Assembly (NCBI GenBank): GCA_022843845.1
Contig: JALHMW010000004.1
Span: 62,001 to 126,000 of the forward strand
Length of the DNA stretch: 64,000 bases
Direction of reading: 5' to 3'
Origin: Archangium sp.
GTDB taxonomy: Bacteria; Myxococcota; Myxococcia; Myxococcales; Myxococcaceae
Below, one piece after another: positions 7,637 to 18,432 of the stretch. Within the stretch, counting starts at the first letter, position 1. Every line of letters starts with the position of its first letter. Both the position numbers and the translations under genes were made by a program. The notes under the pieces were generated by a model that had not been told where the DNA came from, did not search any database, and worked only from the letters and a program-made list of their open reading frames with translations.

Positions 7637-9610
7637 ATGCCAATCATCGAACGAGTCCTCGTCGCCAACCGTGGAGAGATCGCCCTGCGCATCATGCGCA
7701 CCGTGCGACGCATGGGCCTGTCGTCCGTCGCGGTCTTCTCTGATACCGACGCCTCGGCGCCCGCAGTGCGCTTCGCAGACACCGCCGTGCGCATCGGCCC
7801 GAACGCCGCGAAGGATTCGTATCTGAAGGTCGACGCGATCCTCGCAGCTGCGAAGAAGACCGGCGCCGACGCGATTCACCCGGGCTTCGGCTTCCTCTCC
7901 GAGAACCCCGACTTCGCGCAGGCCGTCATCGACGCAGGGCTCGTCTTCATCGGCCCGACGCCGAAGGCCATTCGCGCGATGGGGCTGAAGCGTGAGGCGA
8001 AGGCGCTCGTGGGGAAACGTGGCGTCCCACTGCTCCCCGGCTTCGATGGCGGCGATCAGTCGACGGCGGTGCTCAAGGCGAAGGCGCTGGAGATCGGCCT
8101 CCCCGTCATCTTCAAGCCGAGCGCCGGTGGTGGCGGCAAAGGCATGAAGATCGCGCGCGCCGCAGACGAGCTCGACGCGTGCATCGAGTCAGGCCGCAGA
8201 GAAGCCCAGAGCGCGTTCGGAGACCCGACCCTCATCATCGAGAAGTACCTCGAGCGGCCACGACACCTCGAGGTGCAGCTGCTCGGCGACACCCACGGCA
8301 ACCTGGTGCACCTCTTCGAGCGGGAGTGTTCGCTCCAGCGTCGTCACCAGAAAGTCGTCGAAGAGACGCCCTCCCCTGCCCTGACGCCTGCGCTGCGAGA
8401 GCAGCTCTGCCAGGCCGCGCTCGAGGTGGGCCGCGCCGTCGACTACACGAACGCCGGCACCGTCGAGTTCATCATGGACGAGGCGGGCCGCTTCTCGTTC
8501 TCCGAGATGAACACGCGCCTGCAGGTCGAACACCGCGTGACGGAGCAGGTCACCGGCCTCGATCTCGTCGAGCAGCAGATCCGCGTCGCGCGCGGCGAGC
8601 GGCTCGCGTTCTCTCAAGGCGACGTGAAGCAACGCGGCCACGCCGTGCAGGTGCGCCTGTACGCGGAGGATCCCGCCAACCAGTTCCTGCCCAGCATCGG
8701 CCCGGTGCTCGACTTCTGGACGCCTCCGTTCGGTGGCCTCACCGTCGACGCCGGCATCGAGTCGGGCGGAGCAGTGTCGCCTCACTACGATCCGATGATC
8801 GCGAAGCTGATCGTCCACGCCGAGACGCGTGAGCAATCGTTCGCCACGCTCGCGCGGTCGCTCGACAACTCCAGCGTGCTCGGCCTCACCACCAACAAGG
8901 GCTTCCTCGCCCGGCTGCTCCGTCACCCGGCGGTGGTGAGCGGCGCGTTGTCGACCAGCCTCATCGCCGAGCAGATGGAGCGCCTCGCCGAGCCGGTGGA
9001 GGTCGAGCGCGATCGCCTGGCCGCCGTCGCCGCGACGCTGTTCTCGTTCGCTGCCCGCCGGGAGCACGACGACTTCCTCCCCACCGTCACCACCGGCTTC
9101 CGCAACAACCGCTTCCGCGATCAACGCCACGAGTGGAAACGCGGCGCCGATGAGCTCACCGTCAGCTACCGCGACCTTGGGAGTGACTCGTTCTTCGTCA
9201 CCGTCGGCGAGTCGAAGGGACACTGGAGGATCGCATCACGCTGCGCTCCGTGCCTCGATCTCGAAGACCCGGACGGCGTGGTCCACCGGCTGCGCGTCGT
9301 CGTCGATGGCGACACGGCGCACGTGCACACGCCGCGTGGCGACGTCGTGCTCCGCGAGGTGCCGTCGTTCCCTTCTGCTGGCGACGAGGCGATCAAGGGC
9401 GGCTTCATCGCGCCGATGCCCGGCAAGGTCGTGAAGGTGAACGTGAAGGACGGAGACACCGTGAAGCGCGGCCAGGCGCTGCTCGTGCTCGAGGCGATGA
9501 AGATGGAGCAGACCACCACGAGCCCCGACGACGGCGTGGTGAAGCAGGTGCTGGTACGCGAGGGCGATCAGGTGACCGCCGGCCAGGTGTTGATCGTGAT
9601 GGAGGCGTGA
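7637..9610 (+). CDS. Acyl-CoA carboxylase, biotin carboxylase/BCCP alpha subunit
   Basis: This 657-residue fused subunit has a biotin carboxylase N domain from the first residues (RVLVANRGEIALRIMRT), an ATP-grasp region (FKPSAGGGGKGMKIAR, EKYLERPRHLEVQLLGD) and catalytic residues in FSEMNTRLQVEH. A linker domain follows, then a C-terminal biotinyl domain carrying the biotinylation motif EAMKMEQ. It carboxylates biotin using ATP and bicarbonate, then hands the group to the upstream carboxyltransferase. Length and layout match alpha chains of 3-methylcrotonyl-CoA-type carboxylases. The stop TGA overlaps the ATG of the next gene (ATGA). Confidence 0.93.
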   Translation: MPIIERVLVANRGEIALRIMRTVRRMGLSSVAVFSDTDASAPAVRFADTAVRIGPNAAKDSYLKVDAILAAAKKTGADAIHPGFGFLSENPDFAQAVIDAGLVFIGPTPKAIRAMGLKREAKALVGKRGVPLLPGFDGGDQSTAVLKAKALEIGLPVIFKPSAGGGGKGMKIARAADELDACIESGRREAQSAFGDPTLIIEKYLERPRHLEVQLLGDTHGNLVHLFERECSLQRRHQKVVEETPSPALTPALREQLCQAALEVGRAVDYTNAGTVEFIMDEAGRFSFSEMNTRLQVEHRVTEQVTGLDLVEQQIRVARGERLAFSQGDVKQRGHAVQVRLYAEDPANQFLPSIGPVLDFWTPPFGGLTVDAGIESGGAVSPHYDPMIAKLIVHAETREQSFATLARSLDNSSVLGLTTNKGFLARLLRHPAVVSGALSTSLIAEQMERLAEPVEVERDRLAAVAATLFSFAARREHDDFLPTVTTGFRNNRFRDQRHEWKRGADELTVSYRDLGSDSFFVTVGESKGHWRIASRCAPCLDLEDPDGVVHRLRVVVDGDTAHVHTPRGDVVLREVPSFPSAGDEAIKGGFIAPMPGKVVKVNVKDGDTVKRGQALLVLEAMKMEQTTTSPDDGVVKQVLVREGDQVTAGQVLIVMEA

Positions 9611-9870
9611 TGCGTCGAGTCGTGTTGATGCCGCTCCTGATGGTGGGCTGCCGCTTCATGGCGCCGGCGCAGAACACGTGGACGCCAGCGCGGCCGTACA
9701 CGTCAGGCAGTGGCGTCACGACCAACCAGGGCGACGCCCCGATCGAGGCCAACCGCTGCGGCATCGACTGCACGACCGGCTTTCACTGCGACGAGCAGAG
9801 CGCGCGCTGTGTCGCTGACGCGGTGCCTCGAGCCGATGGTCGCGACGCCGGCGCTCCCTGGCTGCCGTAG
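9610..9870 (+). CDS. Small Cys-rich putative lipoprotein
   Basis: The 86-residue product is translationally coupled to the carboxylase (ATGA overlap at 9608-9612). Its N terminus (RRVVLMPLLMVGC) looks like a lipoprotein signal with the acceptor Cys near residue 14. A short Cys cluster follows (CGIDCTTGFHCDEQSARC), a pattern seen in several other lipoproteins of this window. There is no enzymatic motif. The coupling may only reflect compact gene packing and need not imply a role with the carboxylase. Confidence 0.65.
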   Translation: MRRVVLMPLLMVGCRFMAPAQNTWTPARPYTSGSGVTTNQGDAPIEANRCGIDCTTGFHCDEQSARCVADAVPRADGRDAGAPWLP

Positions 9871-9959
9871 CCGTCCATCCGCGGGACCTCCTCCACCGCG
9901 GCTCGGGGGTCGCGCCTGTGTCGGAAACCGCCCCAATCGTGACCCTCGATGCACAGGCC

Positions 9960-10835
9960 TCAGGGGCTCGGCGCGCACTCGAGCGCCGCCTCGACGAGCG
10001 GGTTCATCGTGCGGGCCCGGCGCCACACCGCGTAGATCGGGAACCGCGCCAGCGGCCGCTCGAGCTTCTGGGCGATGAGCCCCGGCGCTTTCGGTCCCGT
10101 CGGCGTCAACGACGGCACCAGCGAGAACCCGAGCCCCGCAGCGACGAACCCCAGAATCGTGTCCGAGGAGTCGGCGCCGAACGCCTCCTTCGGCGTGATG
10201 CCATGCGCCTCGAGCGCCGAGAGCTGCAGCGAGCGCAGCTGACGATCGGCGTGGTACCCGATGAACGGCACCTGGGCGAGCGCTGGCAGTGACAGCCTGC
10301 CCTTCTGCGCATGCGGCCCGTGCGCCGGCGCGACGATCCACGCTTCGGTCCGCGCGACCTCCCGCACCTCGACGTCGGCCGGCACCTCGGGCAACCAGTC
10401 GACGATCAGATCGGCCTCGGCGCGCCGCAGCAACCCCAGGTCGGCGTGCGGCAGCTCACTGAGCGCCACCGTGATGTCGGGCCGCCGCGACTGCAGCCGT
10501 CGCAGCCACTCCGGCATCAGGTGCCGCAGGAAGTGGCCGGCAGCGAAGAGCTTGAGCGTGCCGCCCACCACCCCACCCTTCACCCGCGCCTCGAGCGAGG
10601 TGAGCTGCTCGTAGAACGGCGCGAAGCCGTCGAACAACAGCTGGCCGCGCGGCGTCAGCACCACCTTGTCCTTCCCCACGCGCTCGAAGAGCTTCACGGC
10701 GAGCTCGTCCTCCAGCCGGCGCACCTGCTGGTGCACGCCCGGCTGGGTGATCGGGTACGGAAACGCCCTCGCCGCGCGCGCGTACCCCTGATGCCGCGCC
10801 ACCCAATAGAAGCCCTCGAGCCGTTGCAGGTTCAT
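9960..10835 (-). CDS. LysR-family transcriptional regulator
   Basis: Full length at 291 residues. The N-terminal HTH (LQRLEGFYWVARHQGYARAA, then QPGVHQQVRRLEDELAVKLFER) is followed by a periplasmic-binding-type effector domain (GTLKLFAAGHFLRHLMPEWL, IVAPAHGPHA, FVAAGLGFSLVPSL). It is divergent from the small membrane protein at 10948 across 112 bp, which would hold both promoters. The ligand is not evident. No metabolic operon is directly adjacent, so its target may be itself, the membrane protein or a distant locus. Confidence 0.9.
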   Translation of the reverse strand: MNLQRLEGFYWVARHQGYARAARAFPYPITQPGVHQQVRRLEDELAVKLFERVGKDKVVLTPRGQLLFDGFAPFYEQLTSLEARVKGGVVGGTLKLFAAGHFLRHLMPEWLRRLQSRRPDITVALSELPHADLGLLRRAEADLIVDWLPEVPADVEVREVARTEAWIVAPAHGPHAQKGRLSLPALAQVPFIGYHADRQLRSLQLSALEAHGITPKEAFGADSSDTILGFVAAGLGFSLVPSLTPTGPKAPGLIAQKLERPLARFPIYAVWRRARTMNPLVEAALECAPSP

Positions 10836-10947
10836 TGATAGCCAATGGTAATCGACGAGCTCATTTCTTGTCCTGCACCTGATTGACGATTCTCGCGTTC
10901 ACTCATCATCAACGGGCGCAGCGCCGCCCACACACGGGAGCAACGAC

Positions 10948-11253
10948 ATGAAGGCGATGAAGAACCTGGTGCACCTCGGCATTCTCGGCGTCTGGCTGGT
11001 GGCGGGCCTGCTGTTCACCTTGAAGGCGGTGTTCGTGCTGTCGGGCTTCGTGCCAGTCGCGCTCTTCTGGGGGTGGTTCGCGGCCTTCGCGGCGGTGACG
11101 AGCTTCGTGGTGGGAAAGTTCGACCACCCGCTGGGGGCGCTGGCGACCCATGGCGGCGCGGTGCTGGTGATGCAGGCGCTCCCGATGGCGCTCCCCTTCG
11201 CGCTGGCCCGCCTGGGCCTCGACCTGCTCTCGGGCAAGGGGCTGCCGTTCTGA
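10948..11253 (+). CDS. Small integral membrane protein
   Basis: The 101-residue hydrophobic protein has about three predicted membrane segments (roughly residues 8-28, 32-53 and 62-84). It starts MKAMKNLVHLGIL, with GGAG eight to ten bases upstream of the ATG. No family is recognised. It lies between the divergent LysR gene and pntA and may be controlled by the former. Confidence 0.65.
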   Translation: MKAMKNLVHLGILGVWLVAGLLFTLKAVFVLSGFVPVALFWGWFAAFAAVTSFVVGKFDHPLGALATHGGAVLVMQALPMALPFALARLGLDLLSGKGLPF

Positions 11254-11338
11254 GGTACGCCAACCAGCGCTGATGGCCTCGCGAAGCCGGAGCGTGAGGG
11301 ACCAGAAGATTCCTTTGTGAGGTGGGCGGTGGTCGGCG

Positions 11339-12922
11339 ATGGTGCGCGCCGTGTCATCGATCATTGGAGTGCCGAAGGAATCGCTTCCCAGCGAGCAACG
11401 CGTGGGAGCGACGCCGGAATCGGTGAAGAAGCTGGCTCAGCGCGGTCTCGTCGTTCACGTCCAGCAAGGCGCCGGTCAGGCCGCTGGCTATTCCGATCAG
11501 TCGTACGTCGAGGCAGGCGCGACGATCGTCGACTCGGTCTGGAACTACGACACCATCTACAAGGTGCGTCCGCCGACGCTCGACGAGGTCGCCTCGCTGA
11601 AAGAGGGCGCGTTCGTCGTCTCGTTGATGCAGCCCGAGCGGAACGGTGGGCTCCTCGACGCGCTCAAGGCCAAGAAGGCCACGGCGCTGGCGCTCGAGCG
11701 GATTCCCCGCGTCACCCGCGCCCAGAAGATGGACGTGCTGTCGTCGCAGGCCAACCTCGCCGGCTATCGCGCCGTCGTCGAAGCCGCCGCGCACCTGCAG
11801 GGCTTCATGGGTCAGCAGGTCACTGCGGCCGGCTCGACGCCTCCCGCGAAGGTGCTGATCATCGGCGCTGGCGTGGCCGGGCTCGCGGCGGTCGGTGCGG
11901 CCCGTGCTCTCGGCGCGCAGGTTCGCGCCTTCGACACCCGCGCTGCGGCGCGTGAGCAGGTCGAGTCGCTCGGCGCCCAGTTCCTCGAAGTGAAGGTGCA
12001 GGAGAGCGGTGAGGGCACGGGTGGCTACGCGAAGGTGATGAGCCCCGAGTTCATCGCCGCCGAGATGGCGTTGTTCAAGGCGCAGGCCAAAGAGGTCGAC
12101 GTCATCATCACGACCGCGCTGGTGCCTGGCACGAAGGCGCCGACGCTGGTGCCGCGAGACGTGGTGGAGGCCCTCAAGCCCGGCTCCGTCATCGTCGACA
12201 TGGCCGCCGAGCAGGGCGGCAACTGCGAGCTCACCAGGCCCGGCGAAGTCGTGGTGCACAACGGCGTGAAGATTCTTGGCTTCGTCGATCTCGCCAGCCG
12301 CATGGCGGCGACCTCGAGCCGCTTCTTCGCGATGAACCTGGTGCACCTCACGGGAGAGCTCGGCACGGGCGACACCCTGTCGATCCCACTCGAGAACGAC
12401 GTGGTGCGGCCAGCGCTGCTCCTCCATCAGGGCGAGGTGCTGCCGCCGCTCCCGGCGAAGGAGCCCAGCCCCGCGCCCGTGGTCGCGCACGTGCCGCCGC
12501 CCGACGCGAAGCCGGCACAGACCAACGTCAACGCGCCCAACCGCAACGCCTGGGGCAGCACCGTGGGGGGGCTGGTGTTGATCGGCGCCCTCTTCGGCCT
12601 CGGCCGCTTCGCGCCGTCCGACTTCCTGCAGCACTCCACCGTCTTCGTCCTGGCCTGCTTCATCGGCTGGCAGGTCGTCTGGTCGGTGACGCCCGCGCTC
12701 CACACGCCGCTGATGAGCGTGACGAACGCCATCTCGGGCATCATCATCGTCGGCGGGCTGCTGCAGGTCGGCGACGGCGTCGATCTACCGTCGGTGCTGG
12801 GCGTGCTCGCCGTCTTCTTCGCCACCATCAACATCGCCGGCGGCTTCCTCGTCACCGAGCGCATGTTGAAGATGTTCCAGCGTGGTGACTCGGCGCCGTC
12901 GTCGTCGGGAGGTCACCGATGA
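11339..12922 (+). CDS. pntA: NAD(P) transhydrogenase subunit alpha
   Basis: This 527-residue subunit of the proton-translocating transhydrogenase moves hydride from NADH to NADP+ using the proton gradient. The N-terminal NAD(H)-binding domain I (IIGVPKES near the start, [17 protein letters not shown] at ~170, [12 protein letters not shown]) is followed by a Pro-rich linker and about four membrane helices from residue ~400. This is the E. coli-type PntA with the membrane part fused on. A GTG at 11351 is an alternative start; ATG 11339 has AGGTGG upstream. The TGA overlaps the pntB ATG. Confidence 0.95.
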   Translation: MVRAVSSIIGVPKESLPSEQRVGATPESVKKLAQRGLVVHVQQGAGQAAGYSDQSYVEAGATIVDSVWNYDTIYKVRPPTLDEVASLKEGAFVVSLMQPERNGGLLDALKAKKATALALERIPRVTRAQKMDVLSSQANLAGYRAVVEAAAHLQGFMGQQVTAAGSTPPAKVLIIGAGVAGLAAVGAARALGAQVRAFDTRAAAREQVESLGAQFLEVKVQESGEGTGGYAKVMSPEFIAAEMALFKAQAKEVDVIITTALVPGTKAPTLVPRDVVEALKPGSVIVDMAAEQGGNCELTRPGEVVVHNGVKILGFVDLASRMAATSSRFFAMNLVHLTGELGTGDTLSIPLENDVVRPALLLHQGEVLPPLPAKEPSPAPVVAHVPPPDAKPAQTNVNAPNRNAWGSTVGGLVLIGALFGLGRFAPSDFLQHSTVFVLACFIGWQVVWSVTPALHTPLMSVTNAISGIIIVGGLLQVGDGVDLPSVLGVLAVFFATINIAGGFLVTERMLKMFQRGDSAPSSSGGHR

Positions 12923-14358
12923 ACGGCGTCCTGGTGGTCGCCTACCTGTCGGCGGGCGTGCTCTTCATTCGTTCGCTCGCCGGTCTCTCGCGGCAAGACA
13001 CGGCGACGCGAGGCAACGAGCTGGGCATGGTGGGCATGGCGGTCGCGGTCGCCGTCGCCATGGTGACGTGGATTCTGGGCGCGCACGATCCCACCGCCTC
13101 GGAGCTGCACCTGCGCGGCGTGGGTCTCGCCATGCTCGGGGGCGCCATCGGCGTCGGCTTCTTCATCGGAGCGGGGCTCGCCAGACGCGTCGAGATGACG
13201 GGCATGCCCGAGCTCGTCGCGGTGCTGCACAGCTTCGTGGGCCTCGCGGCGGTGCTGGTCGGCTTCTCGAGCTACCTGCACCCGCACGGCGTCTCGAGCG
13301 ACGAGGTGGCGAGGGTCGTCCACGAGGTCGAGGTGTGGATCGGCGTCGCGGTCGGCGCGATCACCTTCACCGGCTCGATCATCGCGTGGGGCAAGCTCAA
13401 GGGCAGCATCTCGGGCAAGCCGCTGCTGCTCCCCGGCCGTCATGGGCTCAACTTCCTCGTCGCGACCGCCATCATCGGCGCGGCCGTGCCTTTTGTGCAG
13501 GGCGGCGCGCCCAACGGCGTCTGGTTGCTGGTGGGCATGACCGTGCTCGCGTCGCTTCTCGGCATTCACCTGGTGATGGCCATCGGCGGCGCAGACATGC
13601 CCGTCGTGGTGTCGCTCTTGAACAGCTACTCGGGCTGGGCGGCTGCGGCTGCCGGCTTCATGCTGTCGAACGATCTGCTCATCGTCACCGGCGCGCTCGT
13701 CGGCAGCTCGGGCACGATTCTGTCGATCATCATGTGCCGCGCGATGAACCGCTCCATCTTGAGCGTGGTGTTCGGCGGCTTCGGCACCGGCGACGCGAAG
13801 CCCTCGTCGGCGAGCGCGGCGATCACCGGAGAAGTGCGCGAGATGAAGGCCGACGAGGTGGCCGAGGCGCTGATGCAGGCGCGGCAGGTCATCATCGTGC
13901 CTGGCTACGGCATGGCCGTCTCTCGCGCCCAGAGCGCGGTGAACGAGCTGACCCGCAGCCTCAAGGAGCGCGGCGTCACCGTGCGCTTCGCGATTCACCC
14001 CGTGGCCGGCCGCCTCCCCGGCCACATGAACGTGCTGCTCGCCGAAGCGGGCGTTCACTACGACATCGTGCTCGAGATGGAGCACATCAACGGCGACTTC
14101 CCGCAGACCGACGTGGTGCTCGTCATCGGCGCCAACGACATCGTGAACCCGGGCGCGCTGACCGATCCCAGCTCCAGCATCTACGGCATGCCAGTGCTCG
14201 AGTGCTGGAAGTCGAAGCTCACCGTGGTGCTCAAGCGCGGCATGGCGGCAGGCTACGCCGGCGTCGAGAACCCGCTCTTCACGCTCGAGGGCACGCGCAT
14301 GCTCTTCGGCGACGCGAAGAAGAGCATCGACGCGCTGGTCACCGCCGTCAGGAAGTAA
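12919..14358 (+). CDS. pntB: NAD(P) transhydrogenase subunit beta
   Basis: This 479-residue partner of PntA is coupled by an ATGA overlap. Residues ~1-290 form the membrane domain with many helices. The C-terminal domain III binds NADP(H): [45 protein letters not shown] and [17 protein letters not shown] are all family hallmarks. The pair supplies NADPH for biosynthesis and redox defence at the inner membrane. It converges on ilvE with only 6 bp between stop codons. Confidence 0.96.
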   Translation: MNGVLVVAYLSAGVLFIRSLAGLSRQDTATRGNELGMVGMAVAVAVAMVTWILGAHDPTASELHLRGVGLAMLGGAIGVGFFIGAGLARRVEMTGMPELVAVLHSFVGLAAVLVGFSSYLHPHGVSSDEVARVVHEVEVWIGVAVGAITFTGSIIAWGKLKGSISGKPLLLPGRHGLNFLVATAIIGAAVPFVQGGAPNGVWLLVGMTVLASLLGIHLVMAIGGADMPVVVSLLNSYSGWAAAAAGFMLSNDLLIVTGALVGSSGTILSIIMCRAMNRSILSVVFGGFGTGDAKPSSASAAITGEVREMKADEVAEALMQARQVIIVPGYGMAVSRAQSAVNELTRSLKERGVTVRFAIHPVAGRLPGHMNVLLAEAGVHYDIVLEMEHINGDFPQTDVVLVIGANDIVNPGALTDPSSSIYGMPVLECWKSKLTVVLKRGMAAGYAGVENPLFTLEGTRMLFGDAKKSIDALVTAVRK

Positions 14359-14364
14359 ACGACG

Positions 14365-15429
14365 TCAGACGGTGACCATCCACCCGTGGGCGTCCTTCAA
14401 GGCGCCCCGCTGGATGCCGGTGATCGTCTCGTAGAGCTTGAGGCCAAGAGCCCCGGGTGCTCCGTCGTTGATGCGTAGCGTCTCACCAGCGAAGGCCAGC
14501 TCTCCGACGGGGCTGACGACGGCGGCGGTGCCCGTGCCGAACACCTCGCGCAGCTCGCCCTTCGCGTGCGCCGCGCGCAGCTCCTTCACCGACAACGCGC
14601 GCTGCTCCACCGTCAGGCCCAGGTCCTTCGAGAGGGTGATGACCGAGTCACGCGTCACGCCCGCGAGGATGGAGTCGGACAGCGGCGGCGTGATGAGCGT
14701 GTTCCCGAGGAGCGCGAAGAGGTTCATCGTGCCGACCTCCTCCACCAGCTCGTGCGTCTGGCCATCGAGCCACAACACCTGGTCGAAGCCGGCCTTCTTG
14801 GCCTTCACCGCAGCGTGCAGGCTGGCGGCGTAGTTGGCGCCGGCCTTGGCCGCTCCGAGCCCTCCACGCGGCGCGCGGACATCGACGGTCTCGACCCAGA
14901 TGCGCACGGGCTTGAGGCCGCTGCCTCCGTAGTAGCTGCCGACGGGCGACGCGATGATGAAGTACCGGTACTCGTTGGCCGGCCGAACGCCGAGGAAGCC
15001 CTCGGTCGCGATCAGCGTGGGCCGCAGGTAGAGCGAGGTGCCCGAGGCCTTCGGCACCCAGTCGGCGTCGACGCGCACCAGCGCCTTGCACGCCTCGACC
15101 ATCTGCTCGGCCGAGGGGGTCGGCATGCAGAGGCGCGGCGCTCCGGCCATCATGCGCTCGGCGTGAGCCATCGGGCGGAACAGTCGCAGCACGCCGTCGT
15201 CGCCACAGAAGGCCTTCGAGCCTTCGAACATCGCCTGGCCGTAGTGGAAGACGCCGGCGGCCGGGTCGACCTGGAACGGGCCGTAGGGCTGGATTCGCGC
15301 GTCGTGCCAGCCCTTGTCGGCAGAGAAATCCATCGCGAAGAGGTGGTCGCTGAAGAAGCGCCCGAACCCCAGCTCGCTCTCGGGAGGCCTCGACTTCGGC
15401 GTGGTGGTCTTCGAAATCTGGATATCCAT
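14365..15429 (-). CDS. ilvE: Branched-chain amino acid aminotransferase
   Basis: This 354-residue class IV PLP aminotransferase interconverts Leu/Ile/Val and their 2-oxo acids with glutamate/2-oxoglutarate. It is of the longer BCAT type: FGRFFSDHLFAMDFS near the N terminus, FHYGQAMFEGSKAF, SLYLRPTLIATEGFLGV, AKAGANYAASL (a family-typical cofactor-site region), and EEVGTMNLF. ATG 15429 is chosen because GAGGAG lies just upstream; the frame is open another 525 bp upstream but that part has no homologous look. With the acyl-CoA carboxylase nearby, a branched-chain metabolism theme is possible but not shown. Confidence 0.95.
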   Translation of the reverse strand: MDIQISKTTTPKSRPPESELGFGRFFSDHLFAMDFSADKGWHDARIQPYGPFQVDPAAGVFHYGQAMFEGSKAFCGDDGVLRLFRPMAHAERMMAGAPRLCMPTPSAEQMVEACKALVRVDADWVPKASGTSLYLRPTLIATEGFLGVRPANEYRYFIIASPVGSYYGGSGLKPVRIWVETVDVRAPRGGLGAAKAGANYAASLHAAVKAKKAGFDQVLWLDGQTHELVEEVGTMNLFALLGNTLITPPLSDSILAGVTRDSVITLSKDLGLTVEQRALSVKELRAAHAKGELREVFGTGTAAVVSPVGELAFAGETLRINDGAPGALGLKLYETITGIQRGALKDAHGWMVTV

Positions 15430-15627
15430 CGAATCTCCTCGCCTGCGCTCGAACGTCCGAGGCGGCCCATACACCTCTTGAGCGCAGGTCAAAAGCCTCC
15501 GCGGCCGGGTCCGCGCTGGCGGTCGAAGGCCAACTGACGCAACCGGCCGTGGCGGGGTTTGCCGGCGCTGATCATCGGCCAGGGCCGAAAACTGGCGAGG
15601 CGACAGACCCGTGGCACCGTGTCGCAC

Positions 15628-16122
15628 ATGATGCGTGAACGCCGAAACCGCGATCGCCGTGGAGACCGCACGGTGCAGTTCGAGACCCGCCGCAGCGAGG
15701 AGCGCCGCGACTACCCGCGCTTCGAAATCGCCCTCGATGTCCGGGAGCCGAGCGGCCGCTCGCGCTCGTGCTTCGGCGACCTCTCGCCCGAAGGTGCGGC
15801 TTTCGTCACCACCTCGCCTCCGCTGGGAGACTCGGTGCTGGTGCGCTTTCACCTGCCGAACGTCGACGGGCCCATCGTCGCAGCAGGTCGCGTGCTCGGC
15901 CGCACGGGCGCCACGGCTGGAACGCAGGTCAGCGTGATCTTCACCGACATTCACATCGAGGCGCAGCTGGCGATCGCCGAGTGGGCGCAGGACAGGGTCG
16001 TTCAGCGGAACGCCCGGCAGGTGACGCGCGCGCGCGGCGCAAAGCCGATTCCGCTGACGCAGATCGCAGGCCGGGGTTGGTCTCGGTACAAGCCGGCCAG
16101 CGCGCTCGCTGCAGTGCCGTGA
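15628..16122 (+). CDS. PilZ-domain protein (c-di-GMP binding)
   Basis: The ~164-residue protein has the two PilZ signatures: an Arg-rich RxxxR region (ERRDYPRFEI, residues ~27-36) and DLSPEGAAF (DxSxxG, ~51-59), followed by the beta barrel (VLVRFHLPN, VAAGRVLGR). It should bind cyclic di-GMP and act through protein contacts; no output domain is fused. The N terminus is extremely Arg-rich (MMRERRNRDRRGDR). ATG 15628 and 15631 are both possible starts. No ribosome-binding site is obvious. It converges on sdaA. Confidence 0.85.
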   Translation: MMRERRNRDRRGDRTVQFETRRSEERRDYPRFEIALDVREPSGRSRSCFGDLSPEGAAFVTTSPPLGDSVLVRFHLPNVDGPIVAAGRVLGRTGATAGTQVSVIFTDIHIEAQLAIAEWAQDRVVQRNARQVTRARGAKPIPLTQIAGRGWSRYKPASALAAVP

Positions 16123-16134
16123 GCGCCCGCGGCT

Positions 16135-17511
<1,377 letters not shown>

Positions 17512-17571
17512 GAGCGGGGCACCATAGCGACGAGCGGGATGATCCCCACGCCGAAGGGGTAGCGCGGTGCA

Positions 17572-18042
17572 TCAGGGCGCGCGCGACCAGCCCTCGTCCT
17601 TCGCGACGTCGGCGACGAGCTGGTCGACGACTGGCGGAATCAGCTCGATCAGCGAACCGCCTCCACCGCCGGCCCGATACTCGGCCTTGAGCACGTGGCC
17701 CGGGTACGTGGAGAGGATCATCGACGCATCGAGCGCCTCGCCCTTCCCCGCCTTCAACGTCAACGACAGCTCGACGCCGACGGCCTTTTTCGCGTCCAGC
17801 GCCTTCTTCGCCGCCGCCTCGCTCTCTCCCGGTGGCGCGATCGTCACCTTCCACTTCAGGAGCGCAGCGTTCAGCGCGGCCACGCCGGCGTCTTTCCCTC
17901 CGGGCGTGTTGGAGGCGTCGACGACGCTGGCGAGCGAGACCGTGACGGGCTTCGACGGCGGCGGCTTCGCCGGGGCCTTCTTCTTCGGCGCCGCCTCGGC
18001 CGTGAGCCCAAGGACGAGGAGCACGAGGCCGAGGCGGTTCAC
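17572..18042 (-). CDS. Secreted hypothetical protein
   Basis: GTG 18042 overlaps the TGA of the upstream DUF4286-like gene (GTGA), and the first residues (NRLGLVLLVLGLTAEAAP) form a signal peptide. The mature ~138 residues start with a Lys/Pro-rich stretch, then a predicted alpha/beta domain (SLASVVDASNTPGGKD, GVELSLTLKAGKGEALDAS). No family is recognised. I chose the GTG over longer readings because of the coupling and signal peptide. Confidence 0.65.
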   Translation of the reverse strand: MNRLGLVLLVLGLTAEAAPKKKAPAKPPPSKPVTVSLASVVDASNTPGGKDAGVAALNAALLKWKVTIAPPGESEAAAKKALDAKKAVGVELSLTLKAGKGEALDASMILSTYPGHVLKAEYRAGGGGGSLIELIPPVVDQLVADVAKDEGWSRAP

Positions 18043-18365
18043 GGCCTGGTCAGCTCCGTGAGGACCTCGGCGAGCTGACGCGTCATTCGCACCCCACGCG
18101 ACGCGGGAAACTTCGCGAGCCCCTCGGCGCGCAGCTTCGGCGCGTGCTTCGTCTCGTACTCGATGAAGGCCGCCATCGAGGGGAACCGGTAGCGGGACTC
18201 GAAGCGCAGCGGGTGGCGGTCGGTCGGCTCGACGCGCACGATCATCGCCTGCGTCGCGCCGCCCTGGAGCACCTCGGCGAGGTGGCCGTTCTGCAGCCAG
18301 TGCACCCACTCGCTCGCCACCGCGAGGTCGTCGAATTCGGCCATGACTGTGTAGACGATTCCCAT
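18039..18365 (-). CDS. DUF4286-like protein
   Basis: This 108-residue protein starts MGIVYTVMAEFDDLAVASEW. The pattern of Tyr/Val strand, WVHWLQNGHLAEVL, RFESRYRFPSM and YETKHAPKLRAEGL fits the DUF4286 family of small ferredoxin-like (dimeric alpha-beta barrel type) proteins of unknown function. It is coupled to the following secreted protein and divergent from the TPR gene at 18433. The 67-bp intergenic gap holds both promoters. Confidence 0.75.
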   Translation of the reverse strand: MGIVYTVMAEFDDLAVASEWVHWLQNGHLAEVLQGGATQAMIVRVEPTDRHPLRFESRYRFPSMAAFIEYETKHAPKLRAEGLAKFPASRGVRMTRQLAEVLTELTRP

Positions 18366-18432
18366 ACGCGCGAGGCGTAGCACTCCAATCAAGCCGGGAG
18401 GCAGAGCCGAATCGTCGATAGAGTGCGGTGCC

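Noticed and set aside
9871..9959. CCGCGG inverted repeat as a bidirectional terminator
   Set aside because: Only six pairs, each arm self-palindromic, with no T tract; not distinguishable from GC-rich background.
15612..15627. Sigma-54 promoter (TGGCAC) ahead of the PilZ gene
   Set aside because: The GG to GC distance is one base short of the required spacing and the -12 element lacks TTGC.
15430..15954. N-terminal extension of ilvE
   Set aside because: GAGGAG precedes ATG 15429 and conserved BCAT sequence starts there; the upstream part overlaps the PilZ gene.
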